Notes: a model not told the origin generated them from the letters alone. Counted from the first letter of the stretch, positions 26,101-35,479 are shown. The stretch is 64,000 nucleotides of DNA from a bacterium (GCA_016124235.1 WGOC01000002.1:124001-188000), one strand, 5' to 3'. Translations and numbers: made by a program.

Positions 26101-28751
26101 AAACTCAACAAGATCGTATCGCCGAAACTCTCGCTGCTCGTGAGGATCTTGAGCAAAAGCTAAATTCAGCCACGGCCGAGATCGATGCCGCAATCGCCGC
26201 GCGGCAAAAGTTAATTGAAGAACACAACACGGTGGTGGCGCAACTTGAGGAACGTCTCCAAAAAGCGGAACAGAACGCCAACCAAGTTCGGCAGGATCTC
26301 GAGAAGGAATCGAACCGTAACCAGCAATTGCGGGCCGAGGCGGAAAAACTACAGGCCTCACGTGACGAACTCGAAAAGCGTCTGCAGGCAGAATCGGAGA
26401 AGCACCAGCAATCGGCGACCACACTTTCGCAACTCGAACAAAAGTTGGCGCAAAAATCTGCGGAACACGAAGACATTGTCAGGCGCCTCAAGGAGCTGGA
26501 AAACTCAAAGTCACACGCCGAAGCGGAACTTGGGCAAAAACTAGAGGCCACCACGCAAGAACTCACGTCCGCGCAAAATGAACGCGAATCCGCAAAACAG
26601 CGCGCTCTCAAACTGGGCGAGGAAATTGAGCATCTGCAGAAAGCCAAGGAATCGCTTGAAGCATCCCTGACTGACGAACGCAATGCCTTGAGTCAGGCAA
26701 AAGAACGCGGCAACCGATTTGAGACCAAGCTCTCGCAGGTTCAGGTACTGTGCGATGAATTGAACGGTAAGCTCTCGGCGGAACAGGAGGCAACGGCTTC
26801 GCTAACTCGCGAAAAAGCAGAACTCGAACAACGTCTCGCCGCAGAAACCAAGGCCTGGCAGGCGGCCAAACAGAATTCAGAGCAGCAGGTCGCCACTTGG
26901 AAACAACGGGACGCGGAATACAACCGGGAGCGCAATGCGTTGCGGACGGCTGCCGCCGAAGCCGAGGAAGCCCGGAAACAAGAACTTGCCCGCGCGAACA
27001 AATTTGAGGCCGAAGTCACCGAACTCTGGCAGGTCAGGGACGACCTGAAAGCACGCGTCGCTTCCGGTCAGAAGATCATCGGGGATCTGCACCAACAGCG
27101 GGCCGCGCTGGAACGACAACTCGAAGAAGTCGCCACGCAGCTGGAGCAAACTCGCAATGACCTCGCGTCCCTGCAAAACAACTTGCGCGCGGTCGAAGAA
27201 AAATCACAACACCTCGCCGACGAGAATGCCGCACTCAAATCGGAAGCCGCCGTCTCCGCCGAGAAACAGCGGCTTCATGAAACGGAACTGGCATCCATGG
27301 ACCGCCGGGTCCGCGATACGATCGCCTCATTGGCGCGCACCACGGCAGAATTGGAATCCGAACGCGGTGATCGTCGTCGCATTGAGCAGCGCGCCGCCGG
27401 CCTGTCAGCGCAGTTGCAGGATCTCCATCGCGAACTGAACAGCCATCTGGAGATTGAACGCGAGAACAAGACTCGCCTGACGGAGCTGGAGCAGGAGATC
27501 GCAGAGCGGGTCAATGAACTTAACGCCGAGCGAACCGCCGGCGAAAAGGAGCGAGGCGAGCGTCGCAACGTGGAACAACGCGCCGCCGCCCTGGCGTCGC
27601 AGATTGAATCTCTGCGCGAAGAACTGATCGAACGCCAGAAGCTCGAAAAGGAAAACCAATCACGCATTTCCAATTTGGAGCAGCAACTCCGCGCTCGCGA
27701 AGAAAGCCTTGTCCGGGTCACCCAGCACCTGGAAACCGAGCGCGAAGAACGTCGTCGTGTCGAGCAGCGCGCTGAAGCCCTGGTGGCCCAAACGCAGAAA
27801 TTGCAAGATGAGCTGGCCCAGTCTGGTCAGCGCGAGAAGGAACAGCTCAACCGTATCACCCAGCTTGAAGAGCACGACACCAAACAGTCTTCTGAAATTG
27901 ATCGGTTGCAGAACGGACTCGCCGGCGAGCGAAGCGAGCGCACCAAGTCCGAGGACCGGGCCAAGTCGCTCGCGGCACAGCTGCGCGATCTGCATAATGA
28001 ACTGAACGAACATCTCCGGATGGAGAAGGAGGCCGGCGCCCGGATTTCCGAGCTTGAAGGTCAGTTGCATGAAAAGCAGAGCGTGATCACGGAACTGCAA
28101 TCCGATTTGGAGAAGGAGTCTTCCGACCGCGAAATGGCGGAAGAACAATTGCGAGCGGCCGGTGATATCGCCGGGAAACTCAAGCAATACCAATCCAGCT
28201 TTGACGACGCCCGGAAGGCGTTTGAAACCACTCAGCGCGAGCTGGAATCCCGCTTGGAGGTCGCCGCCACTGAATTGCGCGAACAGGAAGCGACGCTGGA
28301 AAAGGAACAACAGGAAAAGAGCGCTCTGAAAAAGGCCCTGGAAACGGCCCAACGGGAAGTCGAACAACAGAATCAGCAAAAGTCCATCGAGCTTTCCAAA
28401 CTGCAATCCGCCCTGCTGGTCGAATCCATGGAACGCCGCCGACTCGAAGGCGACGCGATGCACTCGCGTTATGCATCACTCCAGAGCAGTCGTTCCGGCC
28501 GCACGTTGGTCAACGGCTTCCGCCGGCAACTGGAAAAACCTGTCGATCAGGTGATGCAGAACGCCCGCAAGATGCTTTCGTTCGAAATGAACGAGAGTCT
28601 CAAAGAAGTTGCCGAAGCGCTGCTCGAGTCCGCCGTAACCTTGCAGAACAATGTTCGCGAATGCGACATGGTTGAAGTTGGAACTGAGCCGGCACCGACC
28701 GATGAAAGTGAAAATGTTGGGAACCCGGCCACGACTGAAAGTGCTGAATAA
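23130..28751 (+). CDS. Giant receiver-receiver-coiled-coil protein (AglZ/FrzS-like architecture)
   Basis: 1,873 residues from the ATG at 23130, chosen because the first domain starts there (ARRILLVVGDPMIHLNLSSR); a GTG at 23025 is possible. Residues 1-120 form a receiver-like domain with Asp54 in A-V-V-L-D-M-V-V-N-D but only one residue (Asp12) of the usual acidic pair. A second, more degenerate receiver-like domain is at about 265-385 (AIGDEDMVSRSVVCSALRS ... 'ELITKPFIFMELS'). From about residue 450 to 1790 the sequence is almost unbroken heptad coiled coil, rich in Glu, Gln, Ala, Leu and Arg, with recurring 'ERGDRRRIEQRA'-type blocks. It ends in a short globular part (SGRTLVNGFRRQLEKPVDQV). 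No membrane segment. This layout is known from AglZ and FrzS, motility scaffolds of Myxococcus; any similar role here is inference. Confidence 0.85.
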   Translation: MTARRILLVVGDPMIHLNLSSRLRLAGFEVSVTSGTEMAIQKFHSYNPHAVVLDMVVNDDSGDEVIRELRRNPDGKELPIYAFSSSPNSKAVRRAVKSGATKLFTDSATPFDDIIVELTTEHSQQIPDGEIPEAPDAAAKHAVENKIFLNGLRSAIARVQKHLEVLLEAESNHGRSVAYGELRGKLQTVLPLARQSVRPGVYRLAGALHALLKVLHEMPECATETTQRTVIAAIDVLGRLCDGDKPPLESKALDLSAAIGDEDMVSRSVVCSALRSVGFQFECFAHFSLVMPYLENGKSDLVIVHLAPDSSPDSDFGKKLRAKSKTSCVPVILVHGVSDFEDQAPVTKDTMDELITKPFIFMELSVKALTLALKKRLAIATAKLEAASGSTAVGSKGSLAATSEAAYEDNSFGIAQYDDSSMASTPGDIGQPKLPPSRFKGSAISEAEDLVGEGATAMLTLREELDQKRRERERLVSRIFNTELELEQLNTALEEEREHRQQLEQMVQDLMVGQVPPTPGPATSDPNASFQADASHVAAETADDSLANLQMQIAELNAETDILKNELQARHEEREQLAARIYQDEQELEAVRKQLEEERSNRVASEALPDDQQSTDGIAADEATAELRKTHDELVAQLAAAQQENEAEFRNRAELEVKLEELTNDLNQARVAQQNLEAERDRLEAEFEQKLAETRQALEADQSNQAAQAQLQEQLQQELALVRDRQATLEEALTKAEAEASENTRLKSELEEQLLQTQQALEQARAEQEKAITERAEVVNGLRDQLDQLTKAADQAEAARTEEVERRNKLQAELDQLWKAQEEIDQQLASEKTNAAEADSRQQELQARLQEASQQLEQSHRALQEAEELKRSEADRRAALEKQLAQVQEELDAKLNAQSQLAAETNEQKADLENRLKHLEEELPQARQKISELTQEKERVQAEFANQLKAATEATALAEEKARKEVARSEELESDLAKNRDAAHALKARLETQQDRIAETLAAREDLEQKLNSATAEIDAAIAARQKLIEEHNTVVAQLEERLQKAEQNANQVRQDLEKESNRNQQLRAEAEKLQASRDELEKRLQAESEKHQQSATTLSQLEQKLAQKSAEHEDIVRRLKELENSKSHAEAELGQKLEATTQELTSAQNERESAKQRALKLGEEIEHLQKAKESLEASLTDERNALSQAKERGNRFETKLSQVQVLCDELNGKLSAEQEATASLTREKAELEQRLAAETKAWQAAKQNSEQQVATWKQRDAEYNRERNALRTAAAEAEEARKQELARANKFEAEVTELWQVRDDLKARVASGQKIIGDLHQQRAALERQLEEVATQLEQTRNDLASLQNNLRAVEEKSQHLADENAALKSEAAVSAEKQRLHETELASMDRRVRDTIASLARTTAELESERGDRRRIEQRAAGLSAQLQDLHRELNSHLEIERENKTRLTELEQEIAERVNELNAERTAGEKERGERRNVEQRAAALASQIESLREELIERQKLEKENQSRISNLEQQLRAREESLVRVTQHLETEREERRRVEQRAEALVAQTQKLQDELAQSGQREKEQLNRITQLEEHDTKQSSEIDRLQNGLAGERSERTKSEDRAKSLAAQLRDLHNELNEHLRMEKEAGARISELEGQLHEKQSVITELQSDLEKESSDREMAEEQLRAAGDIAGKLKQYQSSFDDARKAFETTQRELESRLEVAATELREQEATLEKEQQEKSALKKALETAQREVEQQNQQKSIELSKLQSALLVESMERRRLEGDAMHSRYASLQSSRSGRTLVNGFRRQLEKPVDQVMQNARKMLSFEMNESLKEVAEALLESAVTLQNNVRECDMVEVGTEPAPTDESENVGNPATTESAE

Positions 28752-28781
28752 CCAGCGCGCTGCCGCGCCGCTCCCGCTGGG

Positions 28782-30044
28782 TCACCAGATCCAGAGCGCA
28801 AGTAGTCCGGCGACCAGCGTGACGCCCAGCACCACCGAAACACGTCGCTGAAGCAGGGGCGCTCCCAGCGTCAAGGCAATCACCAGCTTTGTCAGCGTGT
28901 TCGCCACCGCCGCCACCACGATCACTTGTGCAGCCAACGATTCCGCTAAATTCCCCGTGCGAACGGCATCGATCGTACTCAGCGTGATTGCGTCCACATC
29001 CGTCAGACCCGATAAAAAGCTAACCGCAAACAGGCCGCGCGTGACTTCACTCTCCGCGACCGCTCGCACGACCAACGTGACGACGCCATAAATGGCGGCA
29101 AACTTGATCGCCGTACCGAGTCGGAGAGGATTCGTCAATTGCGGCGCTTCCACCGGTTCTGTTTTGGATCGACGGACAAAAAATACCCAGAATCCGGCGG
29201 CGATTCCCGGCAGCGACATCAGCAGCAAGGGCAACCAGACATAGGCGAACAGTTCCCGCCGCAACGTCAGGACGACGGCTGCCACGCGCGCCAGCATGAC
29301 CGTGCAAGCCAGCACCACCGCCAACGCGTAGCCGGCGCTCGCCCCTGGATCCTCCTTGCTGCGCCGACTGAACGCGAGTGTCGTGGCCGTGCTCGACGCC
29401 AGCCCTCCGACCAGACCTGTCAGCGCGATCCCCGCCCGCGTTCCGATGAATCGCATCAACAGGTAGCCGACAAATCCCAACCCCGAGATCAACACCACCA
29501 TCAACCACATGGAATAGGGATTGAACGCCTCGTAGGGGCCAAAACCTCGGTTCGGCACGATGGGCAAAATCACGCCCGTGATCGCCACAAACTGCAACGT
29601 CGAACGAATGTCCGCTTCCGTGAATTTGCGCGTCCAGGCATGGATCGGTTGCTTGAGTCCCAGCAACAGCATCGTGATGGCGGAAAGCACCACCGCCGCC
29701 TGCGTGTGTTGCCAGTACACCAAACCACCGACCAGGAAGGTCAACAGTGACGCCGCAGTCGTGGTGAAACCGATCTTGAAATCGATACGGCCAAACACCC
29801 CACGAAGAATCAAATGAACGCCCACCAGTAGAAGGGTCGCCACAAATGCCCCGGTGACGTGGCGGTCGGAAATGAACGCCGAACTCGTCCCCAGCAATGC
29901 CCACAACACAAACGTTCGCAATCCGGCAAAACCGTCCTTCGGCCGCTGCTCATGTTGTTTGCCCCACTGCCGGATGGTTCCGATCAACGCCCCCAGACTG
30001 GCGCTGACAATCAGCGACGGCAGGATCTCCGGCATCGTGTTCAT
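28782..30044 (-). CDS. MgtC/SapB family membrane protein with DUF4010 domain
   Basis: About 420 residues from the ATG at 30044; a GTG at 30071 adds nine. The N-terminal part 'LIVSASLGALIGTIRQWGK ... AGLRTFVLWALLG' is the MgtC/SapB fold start (G-A-L-I-G ... R-T-F). The rest has many membrane helices with the DUF4010 signatures 'GPYEAFNPYSMWLMVVLISG', 'GLVGGLASSTATTLAFSRRS' and 'SFLSGLTDVDAITLS'. About twelve membrane segments in total. Such proteins are inner-membrane and of unknown transport function, distinct from the virulence MgtC. Its 3' end faces the coiled-coil gene (30 bases between stops). Confidence 0.85.
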   Translation of the reverse strand: MNTMPEILPSLIVSASLGALIGTIRQWGKQHEQRPKDGFAGLRTFVLWALLGTSSAFISDRHVTGAFVATLLLVGVHLILRGVFGRIDFKIGFTTTAASLLTFLVGGLVYWQHTQAAVVLSAITMLLLGLKQPIHAWTRKFTEADIRSTLQFVAITGVILPIVPNRGFGPYEAFNPYSMWLMVVLISGLGFVGYLLMRFIGTRAGIALTGLVGGLASSTATTLAFSRRSKEDPGASAGYALAVVLACTVMLARVAAVVLTLRRELFAYVWLPLLLMSLPGIAAGFWVFFVRRSKTEPVEAPQLTNPLRLGTAIKFAAIYGVVTLVVRAVAESEVTRGLFAVSFLSGLTDVDAITLSTIDAVRTGNLAESLAAQVIVVAAVANTLTKLVIALTLGAPLLQRRVSVVLGVTLVAGLLALWIW

Positions 30045-30253
30045 CAACCCAATAATCTTCGTTCCGGACACGAAATCAACTCGTGCGAATTTGTCCGATG
30101 TTGGTCACCCTTGGTGATTCAATATTGCGCCTCCGAGCAAACAGGCTTGAGCATCAAACCACCTCTCGGCCAAGGTTCCCTGGTGAACCAAAACTCGCCC
30201 AACGCACCTGCCTGCCTGAAGTACCGACGCTTCAACTCCAACATCTCCTGCTT

Positions 30254-31645
30254 ATGAAAATTACCTTCTTTGGCGCCGCCGGCGAAGTCACGGGGTCCGC
30301 GTATCTCGTGCAAACCGAAAAGTCACGATTGCTGATCGACTTTGGAATGTTCCAGGGCGAATCGGAAACGGCGGGAAAGAATTGCGTCCCGGCCGGACTG
30401 GATCCAACGACCATCGACGCGGTCGTCATCACGCATGGTCACCTCGATCATACCGGCCGACTGCCACTGCTGACCAAGGCGGGTTACCGCGGTCCGATTC
30501 ACGCCACTTCAGCGACCATCGACATGTCGGGGTTGATTTTGCGCGATTCGGCGAAAGTCCAGGCACAGGACATCGAACGCACCAATCGCAAACGTCTTCG
30601 CGCCGGCAAGGATTTGCAGGAACCGCTCTACAACTTCGATGACGTCGAACGGACGATGCAGCAATTCAAGGCGCAACCGTATCGCGAGCCGGTGCCGATC
30701 GCACCCGATGTTTCAGTTCGTTTTGTCGAAGCCGGTCACATGCTGGGCTCCGCGAGCCTGCAGCTCACCATCACCGAGAGCGGCCGCGCAAAAACCGTGG
30801 TCTTCTCGGGTGACCTCGGTCCCGCCGATTTGCCGGTGTTGCGGGATGCCGAATGCCTGAACCACGCCGATCTCGTCATCATGGAGTCCACCTATGGCGA
30901 CCGCGATCATCGTTCGCTCACCGACACGTTGAACGAAGCTCGTGACATCATCAAAGAAGCGGTCAAGTTGAACGGAAAGATCCTTGTGCCAGCGTTCGCG
31001 GTCGGCCGTACGCAGCAGATTATCTATCACGTTTTGGCAATGTTTCGAAACCACGAGGTGCCACCGTTTCCAATTTACATCGACAGCCCGATGGCGATCG
31101 AGGCGACCCGCATTTACGAAAAGCATCCTGAGCTTTACGACGAAGAAGCTCGACGCCTCGCGGACGCCGGGCTGTTGAATCTTGATCTGCACGGGGTAAA
31201 AACCTGCCAAACCGCCGACGAGTCCAAAGCTCTCAATGATCTGTCCGGCACGTTGATGATCATCGCCGGCGCCGGCATGTGCAACGCGGGCCGCATCCTG
31301 CATCACTTGCGCAATCATCTTTGGAAGGAGAACACGACCGTGATCATCGTCGGCTATCAGGCGGAAGGTTCACTCGGCCGTCTGCTCGTCGAGGGACGAC
31401 CCGAAGTGCGCATCTTCGGCGAGGAAATCGCCGTGAAAGCGACGATCCATTCCCTCGGCGGTTTCAGCGCCCACGCGGGCCAGTCTGACTTGATGAAGTG
31501 GTTTAATTGCCTTGCCCACGCCAAGCCACAAGTCGTGCTGACTCACGGTGAAGCCAAAGGTCGCGAACCGCTCGCCCAATTGATCAAGGAACGCCACGGC
31601 CTGACGGCCCGGCTTCCGATGTTCGGTGAAACCATCGAGCTGTAA
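30254..31645 (+). CDS. MBL-fold beta-CASP RNA-processing-type hydrolase
   Basis: 463 residues from the ATG at 30254, where the metallo-beta-lactamase fold begins (MKITFFGAAGEVTGSAYLV). Metal-binding motif H-G-H-L-D-H-T-G; 'EAGHMLGSASLQL' supplies another ligand region; 'MESTYGDRDH' and 'LVPAFAVGRTQQIIYHV' are beta-CASP landmarks; the terminal 'IHSLGGFSAHAGQSDLMKW' and 'LTHGEAKGREPLAQLI' form the RMMBL region. Members are zinc-dependent ribonucleases of the CPSF/Ysh1-like type in bacteria and archaea. Probably cytoplasmic and involved in RNA cleavage; the target is unknown. It runs into the next gene with a 21-base gap. Confidence 0.9.
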   Translation: MKITFFGAAGEVTGSAYLVQTEKSRLLIDFGMFQGESETAGKNCVPAGLDPTTIDAVVITHGHLDHTGRLPLLTKAGYRGPIHATSATIDMSGLILRDSAKVQAQDIERTNRKRLRAGKDLQEPLYNFDDVERTMQQFKAQPYREPVPIAPDVSVRFVEAGHMLGSASLQLTITESGRAKTVVFSGDLGPADLPVLRDAECLNHADLVIMESTYGDRDHRSLTDTLNEARDIIKEAVKLNGKILVPAFAVGRTQQIIYHVLAMFRNHEVPPFPIYIDSPMAIEATRIYEKHPELYDEEARRLADAGLLNLDLHGVKTCQTADESKALNDLSGTLMIIAGAGMCNAGRILHHLRNHLWKENTTVIIVGYQAEGSLGRLLVEGRPEVRIFGEEIAVKATIHSLGGFSAHAGQSDLMKWFNCLAHAKPQVVLTHGEAKGREPLAQLIKERHGLTARLPMFGETIEL

Positions 31646-31666
31646 TTCCGTCCAACGTTTTCGCCC

Positions 31667-32923
31667 ATGCATTTGTTACGCACTCTTCCCGTCTTGTTAA
31701 CCGTCGCCATGTCGGCTCACGCGAACTGGCCGCAGTTTCTCGGCCCGGACGGCACCGGCGTGGCCGCGCCCGCCGACGTGCCGTTGCATTGGAGCGAGAC
31801 GAATCACGTCAAATGGAAGACGCCGATCCACGGCAAGGCATGGTCGTCTCCAGTGATTTGGGGCGATCAACTTTGGGTCACCACTGCCACCGTGGATGGG
31901 CACGAATTGTCGGTAGTTCAACTCGATAAGCACACTGGAAAGATCGTCCTCGATAAGAAGCTCTTCGATATCGCGACACCGCAGTTTTGTCATGAGTTCA
32001 ACTCCTACGCGTCCCCGACGCCGGTGATCGAAGACGGTCGCATCTACGTCACCTACGGTTCGCCCGGCACGGCTTGCCTCGACACCAAAACGGGCGACGT
32101 CCTCTGGCAACGGACGGATTTTGTCTGCAACCATTTTCGCGGTGCGGGCTCGTCACCGATTCTCTACGGCGACCTGCTGATCATGAACTTCGACGGAAGC
32201 GATCACCAGTTCGTCGTCGCTTTGGACAAACACACCGGCAAAACCGTCTGGCGCACCGAGCGTTCGATTGACTTCCAGGACCTGGATCAAAATGGCAAAC
32301 CGCAGGGCGACGGCGACTTTCGCAAGGCGTATTCCACGCCACAGGTGGCGATGGTCCACGGCAAACCGTTGCTGGTGAGTGTCGGTGCCAAGGCGGTTTA
32401 CGGTTACGATCCACTGACCGGCAAGGAACATTTCCGCATCGAGTGCCGCATGGGGCAGGCGTCCAGCGACCGGCCGGCGATCGTCGATGACACCGTTTAT
32501 TTTACAACCGGCTGGTCGAAGGGCCAATTATGGGCGTTCAAAGTGCGGCCCGATTTGACCGCCGACGACAACACCATCGATTGGCAACTACGCCGCAGTG
32601 TTCCGAACAAACCGGTCCCAGTCTTGCGCGGCGATTTGATTTTCATGGTGGACGACGGCGGGATCGCGAGCTGCGTGGATCGGCACACCGGCGATCTGCT
32701 CTGGCACGAACGTGTGGGTGGCAATTACTCTGCCTCGCCGCTGGTTATTGGTGATAGAGTCTATTTCTCAAATGACGCCGGAAAAACAGTCGTTGTGGAA
32801 GCCGGTCGCGAATTCAAAATACTGGCGGAAAACAATCTCGATGACGGCTGCATGGCATCCCCGGCCGTCGATGGCAACGCACTGATACTGCGAACGAAGA
32901 AGGATTTGTATCGGATTGAATGA
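31667..32923 (+). CDS. Exported PQQ-like beta-propeller protein (BamB-like)
   Basis: 418 residues with signal peptide LLRTLPVLLTVAMSAHA. 'NWPQFLGPDGTGVA' after it and repeated blades of the form 'KHTGKIVLDKKLF', 'TKTGDVLWQRTDF', 'KHTGKTVWRTERS', 'RHTGDLLWHERVGG' identify the PQQ/Pyrrolo-quinoline-like repeat family. These proteins are abundant in Planctomycetes and Verrucomicrobia, exported, and mostly of unknown function; similarity to BamB is structural only. No dehydrogenase catalytic residues could be identified. It follows the beta-CASP gene closely and may be co-transcribed. Confidence 0.85.
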   Translation: MHLLRTLPVLLTVAMSAHANWPQFLGPDGTGVAAPADVPLHWSETNHVKWKTPIHGKAWSSPVIWGDQLWVTTATVDGHELSVVQLDKHTGKIVLDKKLFDIATPQFCHEFNSYASPTPVIEDGRIYVTYGSPGTACLDTKTGDVLWQRTDFVCNHFRGAGSSPILYGDLLIMNFDGSDHQFVVALDKHTGKTVWRTERSIDFQDLDQNGKPQGDGDFRKAYSTPQVAMVHGKPLLVSVGAKAVYGYDPLTGKEHFRIECRMGQASSDRPAIVDDTVYFTTGWSKGQLWAFKVRPDLTADDNTIDWQLRRSVPNKPVPVLRGDLIFMVDDGGIASCVDRHTGDLLWHERVGGNYSASPLVIGDRVYFSNDAGKTVVVEAGREFKILAENNLDDGCMASPAVDGNALILRTKKDLYRIE

Positions 32924-32951
32924 TCGTTCGCAGGACAAGTTCCAAGGGCTG

Positions 32952-33129
32952 AAGGTGGGGCGCGAACTCCGATCGCGCCTCCGATCGAACCTACGGTATC
33001 TGCTTGGTTGAGCGTCCCCATCGATCCGGCATCGGATTCTCTAACGACCGCTCCTCGCATAAGTGGCATTTCCGGACCAAGGCAAACGCTACTTTTTGCA
33101 AGGCTCGCCCGGAGGTCTCGCCCCACCTT
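32952..33129. repeat. Type C GGTGGGGCG inverted-pair repeat
   Basis: An AAGGTGGGGCG copy starts at 32952 and an inverted copy (CTCGCCCCACCTT) ends at 33129. The right arm, 33098-33128, is a 31-base exact inverted match to 50995-51025. It lies in the gap before the uronate-isomerase-like gene and over the upstream extension of its frame, so the extension is not coding. Confidence 0.7.
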
Positions 33130-33193
33130 CGGAATGGATTGTCGCCCCCCGGATTTCCTTGGCCGCTCTGCTTGTTCCTGCGTTAATGCCCGC

Positions 33194-34456
33194 ATGCACT
33201 TCAACATCACCGATTCCCATGAAGCCGAACTCCGCGAGCGCGTGCTGGACATCGTCGATGAAACGCCGGTCGATGACATTCACACGCATCTCTACGATCC
33301 CGCGTTCGGTCCACTGTTGCTCTGGGGCATCGATGATTTGCTGACCTATCATTACCTCGTCGCCGAGAGCTTTCGTTATTTCGACCTGCCGTACGCGGAT
33401 TTCTGGAAGTTCGACAAAACCACCCAGGCCAACTTGATTTGGGACGCGCTGTTTCTCCAGCACTCGCCCGTGTCTGAGGCCTGTCGCGGCGTGATCACGA
33501 CGCTGCACGCGCTCGGCCTGGAGGCAAAACACCGTGACTTGCCAGCCATCCGCAAATGGTTCGCTGAGCAATCGATCGACGGGCATATCCAAAAATGCAT
33601 CGAGCTGGCCGGCATCAAATCGATCTGCATGACCAATTCGCCGTTCGACGATTTGGAACGCCAGGTCTGGCACAAGGGCTTTGATCGCGAGCCGTGGTTC
33701 ACGTCCGCTTTGCGCATCGATCCGCTCATTCTCGACTGGCCGCGCACCGCCAGGCGCATGAACGAATGGGGCTATCCCACGGGCGAGGAACTCAGCATTG
33801 GCGCGTTTGACGCCGTCAAAAAATTCCTCGCCGATTGGGCGGAACGAATGGACGCGAAATACGTGATGGTATCGTTGCCGCCGGATTTTGAATTCCCCGC
33901 CAACAACGAATCAGCGGAGTTGCTCGATCAAGCGGTGCTGCCGTTTTGTCGCGACGCGGGACTTCCTCTGGCCGTCATGCCGGGCGTCGTGCGCCAGGTG
34001 AATCCGCAACTGCTGCTCGCCGGTGACGGCGTCGAACGGACCAATCTTACGTTTCTGAAAAACCTGTGCGCCGCGTTTCCGCAAAACAAATTCGCCGCGA
34101 CCGTGCTGGCACGCGAAAATCAGCACGAGCTCTGCGTACTCGCCCGCAAGTTTCGTAATCTGCACATCTTCGGCTGCTGGTGGTTCACGAACACGCCATC
34201 AATCATCGAGGAAATGACCCGCGAGCGAACTGAATTGGTGGGCTTGAGCTATACGCCGCAACACTCAGACGCGCGGGTGCTGGACCAGATCATTTACAAA
34301 TGGCAGCACTCTCGCACCGTGATCGGTGATGTGCTGGCCGACAAATATGTCGACCTGCTACGCGTGGGGTGGGAATGCTCCGAAGAGGAAATTCAGCGCG
34401 ATGTGGAAGGTTTGTTTGGCGGCGACTTCGCGCGCTTCTGTCGCGCAAGCTTCTAG
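33194..34456 (+). CDS. Uronate-isomerase-like amidohydrolase-family protein
   Basis: 420 residues from the ATG at 33194; the frame is open to 33008 but that part is a repeat. The N-terminal D-D-I-H-T-H-L-Y-D gives the H-x-H metal ligand pair of the amidohydrolase superfamily, and 'LLLWGIDDLLTYHYLVAE' resembles the glucuronate isomerase (UxaC) pattern. 'GFDREPWFTSALRIDPL' and 'HIFGCWWFTNTPSIIEEM' fit the later barrel strands. It could be a uronate isomerase or an amidohydrolase of different specificity. No signal peptide, so it is cytoplasmic, which fits uronate catabolism next to CE15 and GH42 genes in the same region. Confidence 0.7.
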   Translation: MHFNITDSHEAELRERVLDIVDETPVDDIHTHLYDPAFGPLLLWGIDDLLTYHYLVAESFRYFDLPYADFWKFDKTTQANLIWDALFLQHSPVSEACRGVITTLHALGLEAKHRDLPAIRKWFAEQSIDGHIQKCIELAGIKSICMTNSPFDDLERQVWHKGFDREPWFTSALRIDPLILDWPRTARRMNEWGYPTGEELSIGAFDAVKKFLADWAERMDAKYVMVSLPPDFEFPANNESAELLDQAVLPFCRDAGLPLAVMPGVVRQVNPQLLLAGDGVERTNLTFLKNLCAAFPQNKFAATVLARENQHELCVLARKFRNLHIFGCWWFTNTPSIIEEMTRERTELVGLSYTPQHSDARVLDQIIYKWQHSRTVIGDVLADKYVDLLRVGWECSEEEIQRDVEGLFGGDFARFCRASF

Positions 34457-34464
34457 CCGAACGC

Positions 34465-35370
34465 TCACTGATCATCCAGCTCCACTCGCACGAGCGGACG
34501 CAGTTTTGCCATCGTCTTGCGCCCGATGCCGGGCACCTCGTCCAGTTCCTCGACCGTCTTGAACGGACGATGCGCGATAATTCGTCCCGCGAGCACTTTC
34601 CCAATGCCTGGCAGCTTTTGAAGCTCGGGGTCGCTCGCCGAATTGATATCGAGCAAGCTCGGATTTAAGGTCGTCGACGGAGGCTTCGAGTTCGTCGCAA
34701 TTTCATCTTCATTTTCGGCGTCACCAACGCGGGTAAATTTCTTCGCGTCCCACAAACCACGATTTTCGCCGCGGGCGACCAATTCGAGATGTTTGAGCTG
34801 ATTAATGAACGTGGTTGATCTTGGACCGCCGGGCCAGTTCGCGCGATAGCCGTAGATTCGCGCCAGGCCATTCTTGACGAGTTGCTCGGCCAGATTTTCT
34901 TCATGAACAAAAACAATCGCGTAGAAGCGGGCCAATGAACTGCGCCCCATCGCATTCTGCCAGCGCGTCAAAATCGTAAATTCGCCGGCGCCCAGTTCAT
35001 TGCGCGTAAACTCCGTGGCGAGTTCGCCGCCGCGAGCGATGTCGTTTGAGGAAATTCCAAAATAGGCCGCCTGATCGACCATCCGCCGGCTGAGCCGCGC
35101 GTCCGTTTCCGGTGCGTCAACGAAGTAGAGGCGGAAGATGTATTCGCGGTCCTCGTGGTGAACATGAAAACTATCGCCGTCGATGGTGGCCCCGGACACC
35201 AGGGTGCATCCCTCCAGCGTCTCCCATTCTCCGGACGCTCCGCTGTCGCTCCGTTGCTGGGCCAACCCCGTCAGGGAAATCGCCAATGACGCCGCGAGCA
35301 CAAACAGCCAGACTGGGCCACGCCTTTTGGGCGTCGGCAGTGAAACTCGATTGCTCGGGGCAAACGGCAT
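34465..35370 (-). CDS. Thermonuclease-like domain plus helix-hairpin-helix protein, exported
   Basis: 301 residues from Met at 35370 (an upstream start at 35406 is possible). A signal or membrane segment (RGPVWLFVLAASLAISLTGLA) precedes a staphylococcal-nuclease-like domain: 'IDGDSFHVHHEDREYIFRLY' with Asp-Gly-Asp and Arg, then F-V-D-A-P-E-T-D, and later 'QNAMGRSSLARFY' for the second Arg. The C-terminus is a ComEA-type helix-hairpin-helix pair (LLDINSASDPELQKLPGIGK and 'EELDEVPGIGRKTMAKL'), a DNA-binding motif. It is probably a secreted or periplasmic nuclease acting on DNA. The catalytic residues look intact. Stop codons with the upstream amidohydrolase gene are 8 bases apart. Confidence 0.85.
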   Translation of the reverse strand: MPFAPSNRVSLPTPKRRGPVWLFVLAASLAISLTGLAQQRSDSGASGEWETLEGCTLVSGATIDGDSFHVHHEDREYIFRLYFVDAPETDARLSRRMVDQAAYFGISSNDIARGGELATEFTRNELGAGEFTILTRWQNAMGRSSLARFYAIVFVHEENLAEQLVKNGLARIYGYRANWPGGPRSTTFINQLKHLELVARGENRGLWDAKKFTRVGDAENEDEIATNSKPPSTTLNPSLLDINSASDPELQKLPGIGKVLAGRIIAHRPFKTVEELDEVPGIGRKTMAKLRPLVRVELDDQ

Positions 35371-35479
35371 ACCTCCATCTAACACAAATCCCGCGGCACC
35401 GCACACCGGGAAGTTCCAAATCCTTCGGAATGTTGAGCGTAGAAGATCGTCCCTCTCGTTGGGACGCGCGATCGGGAAG

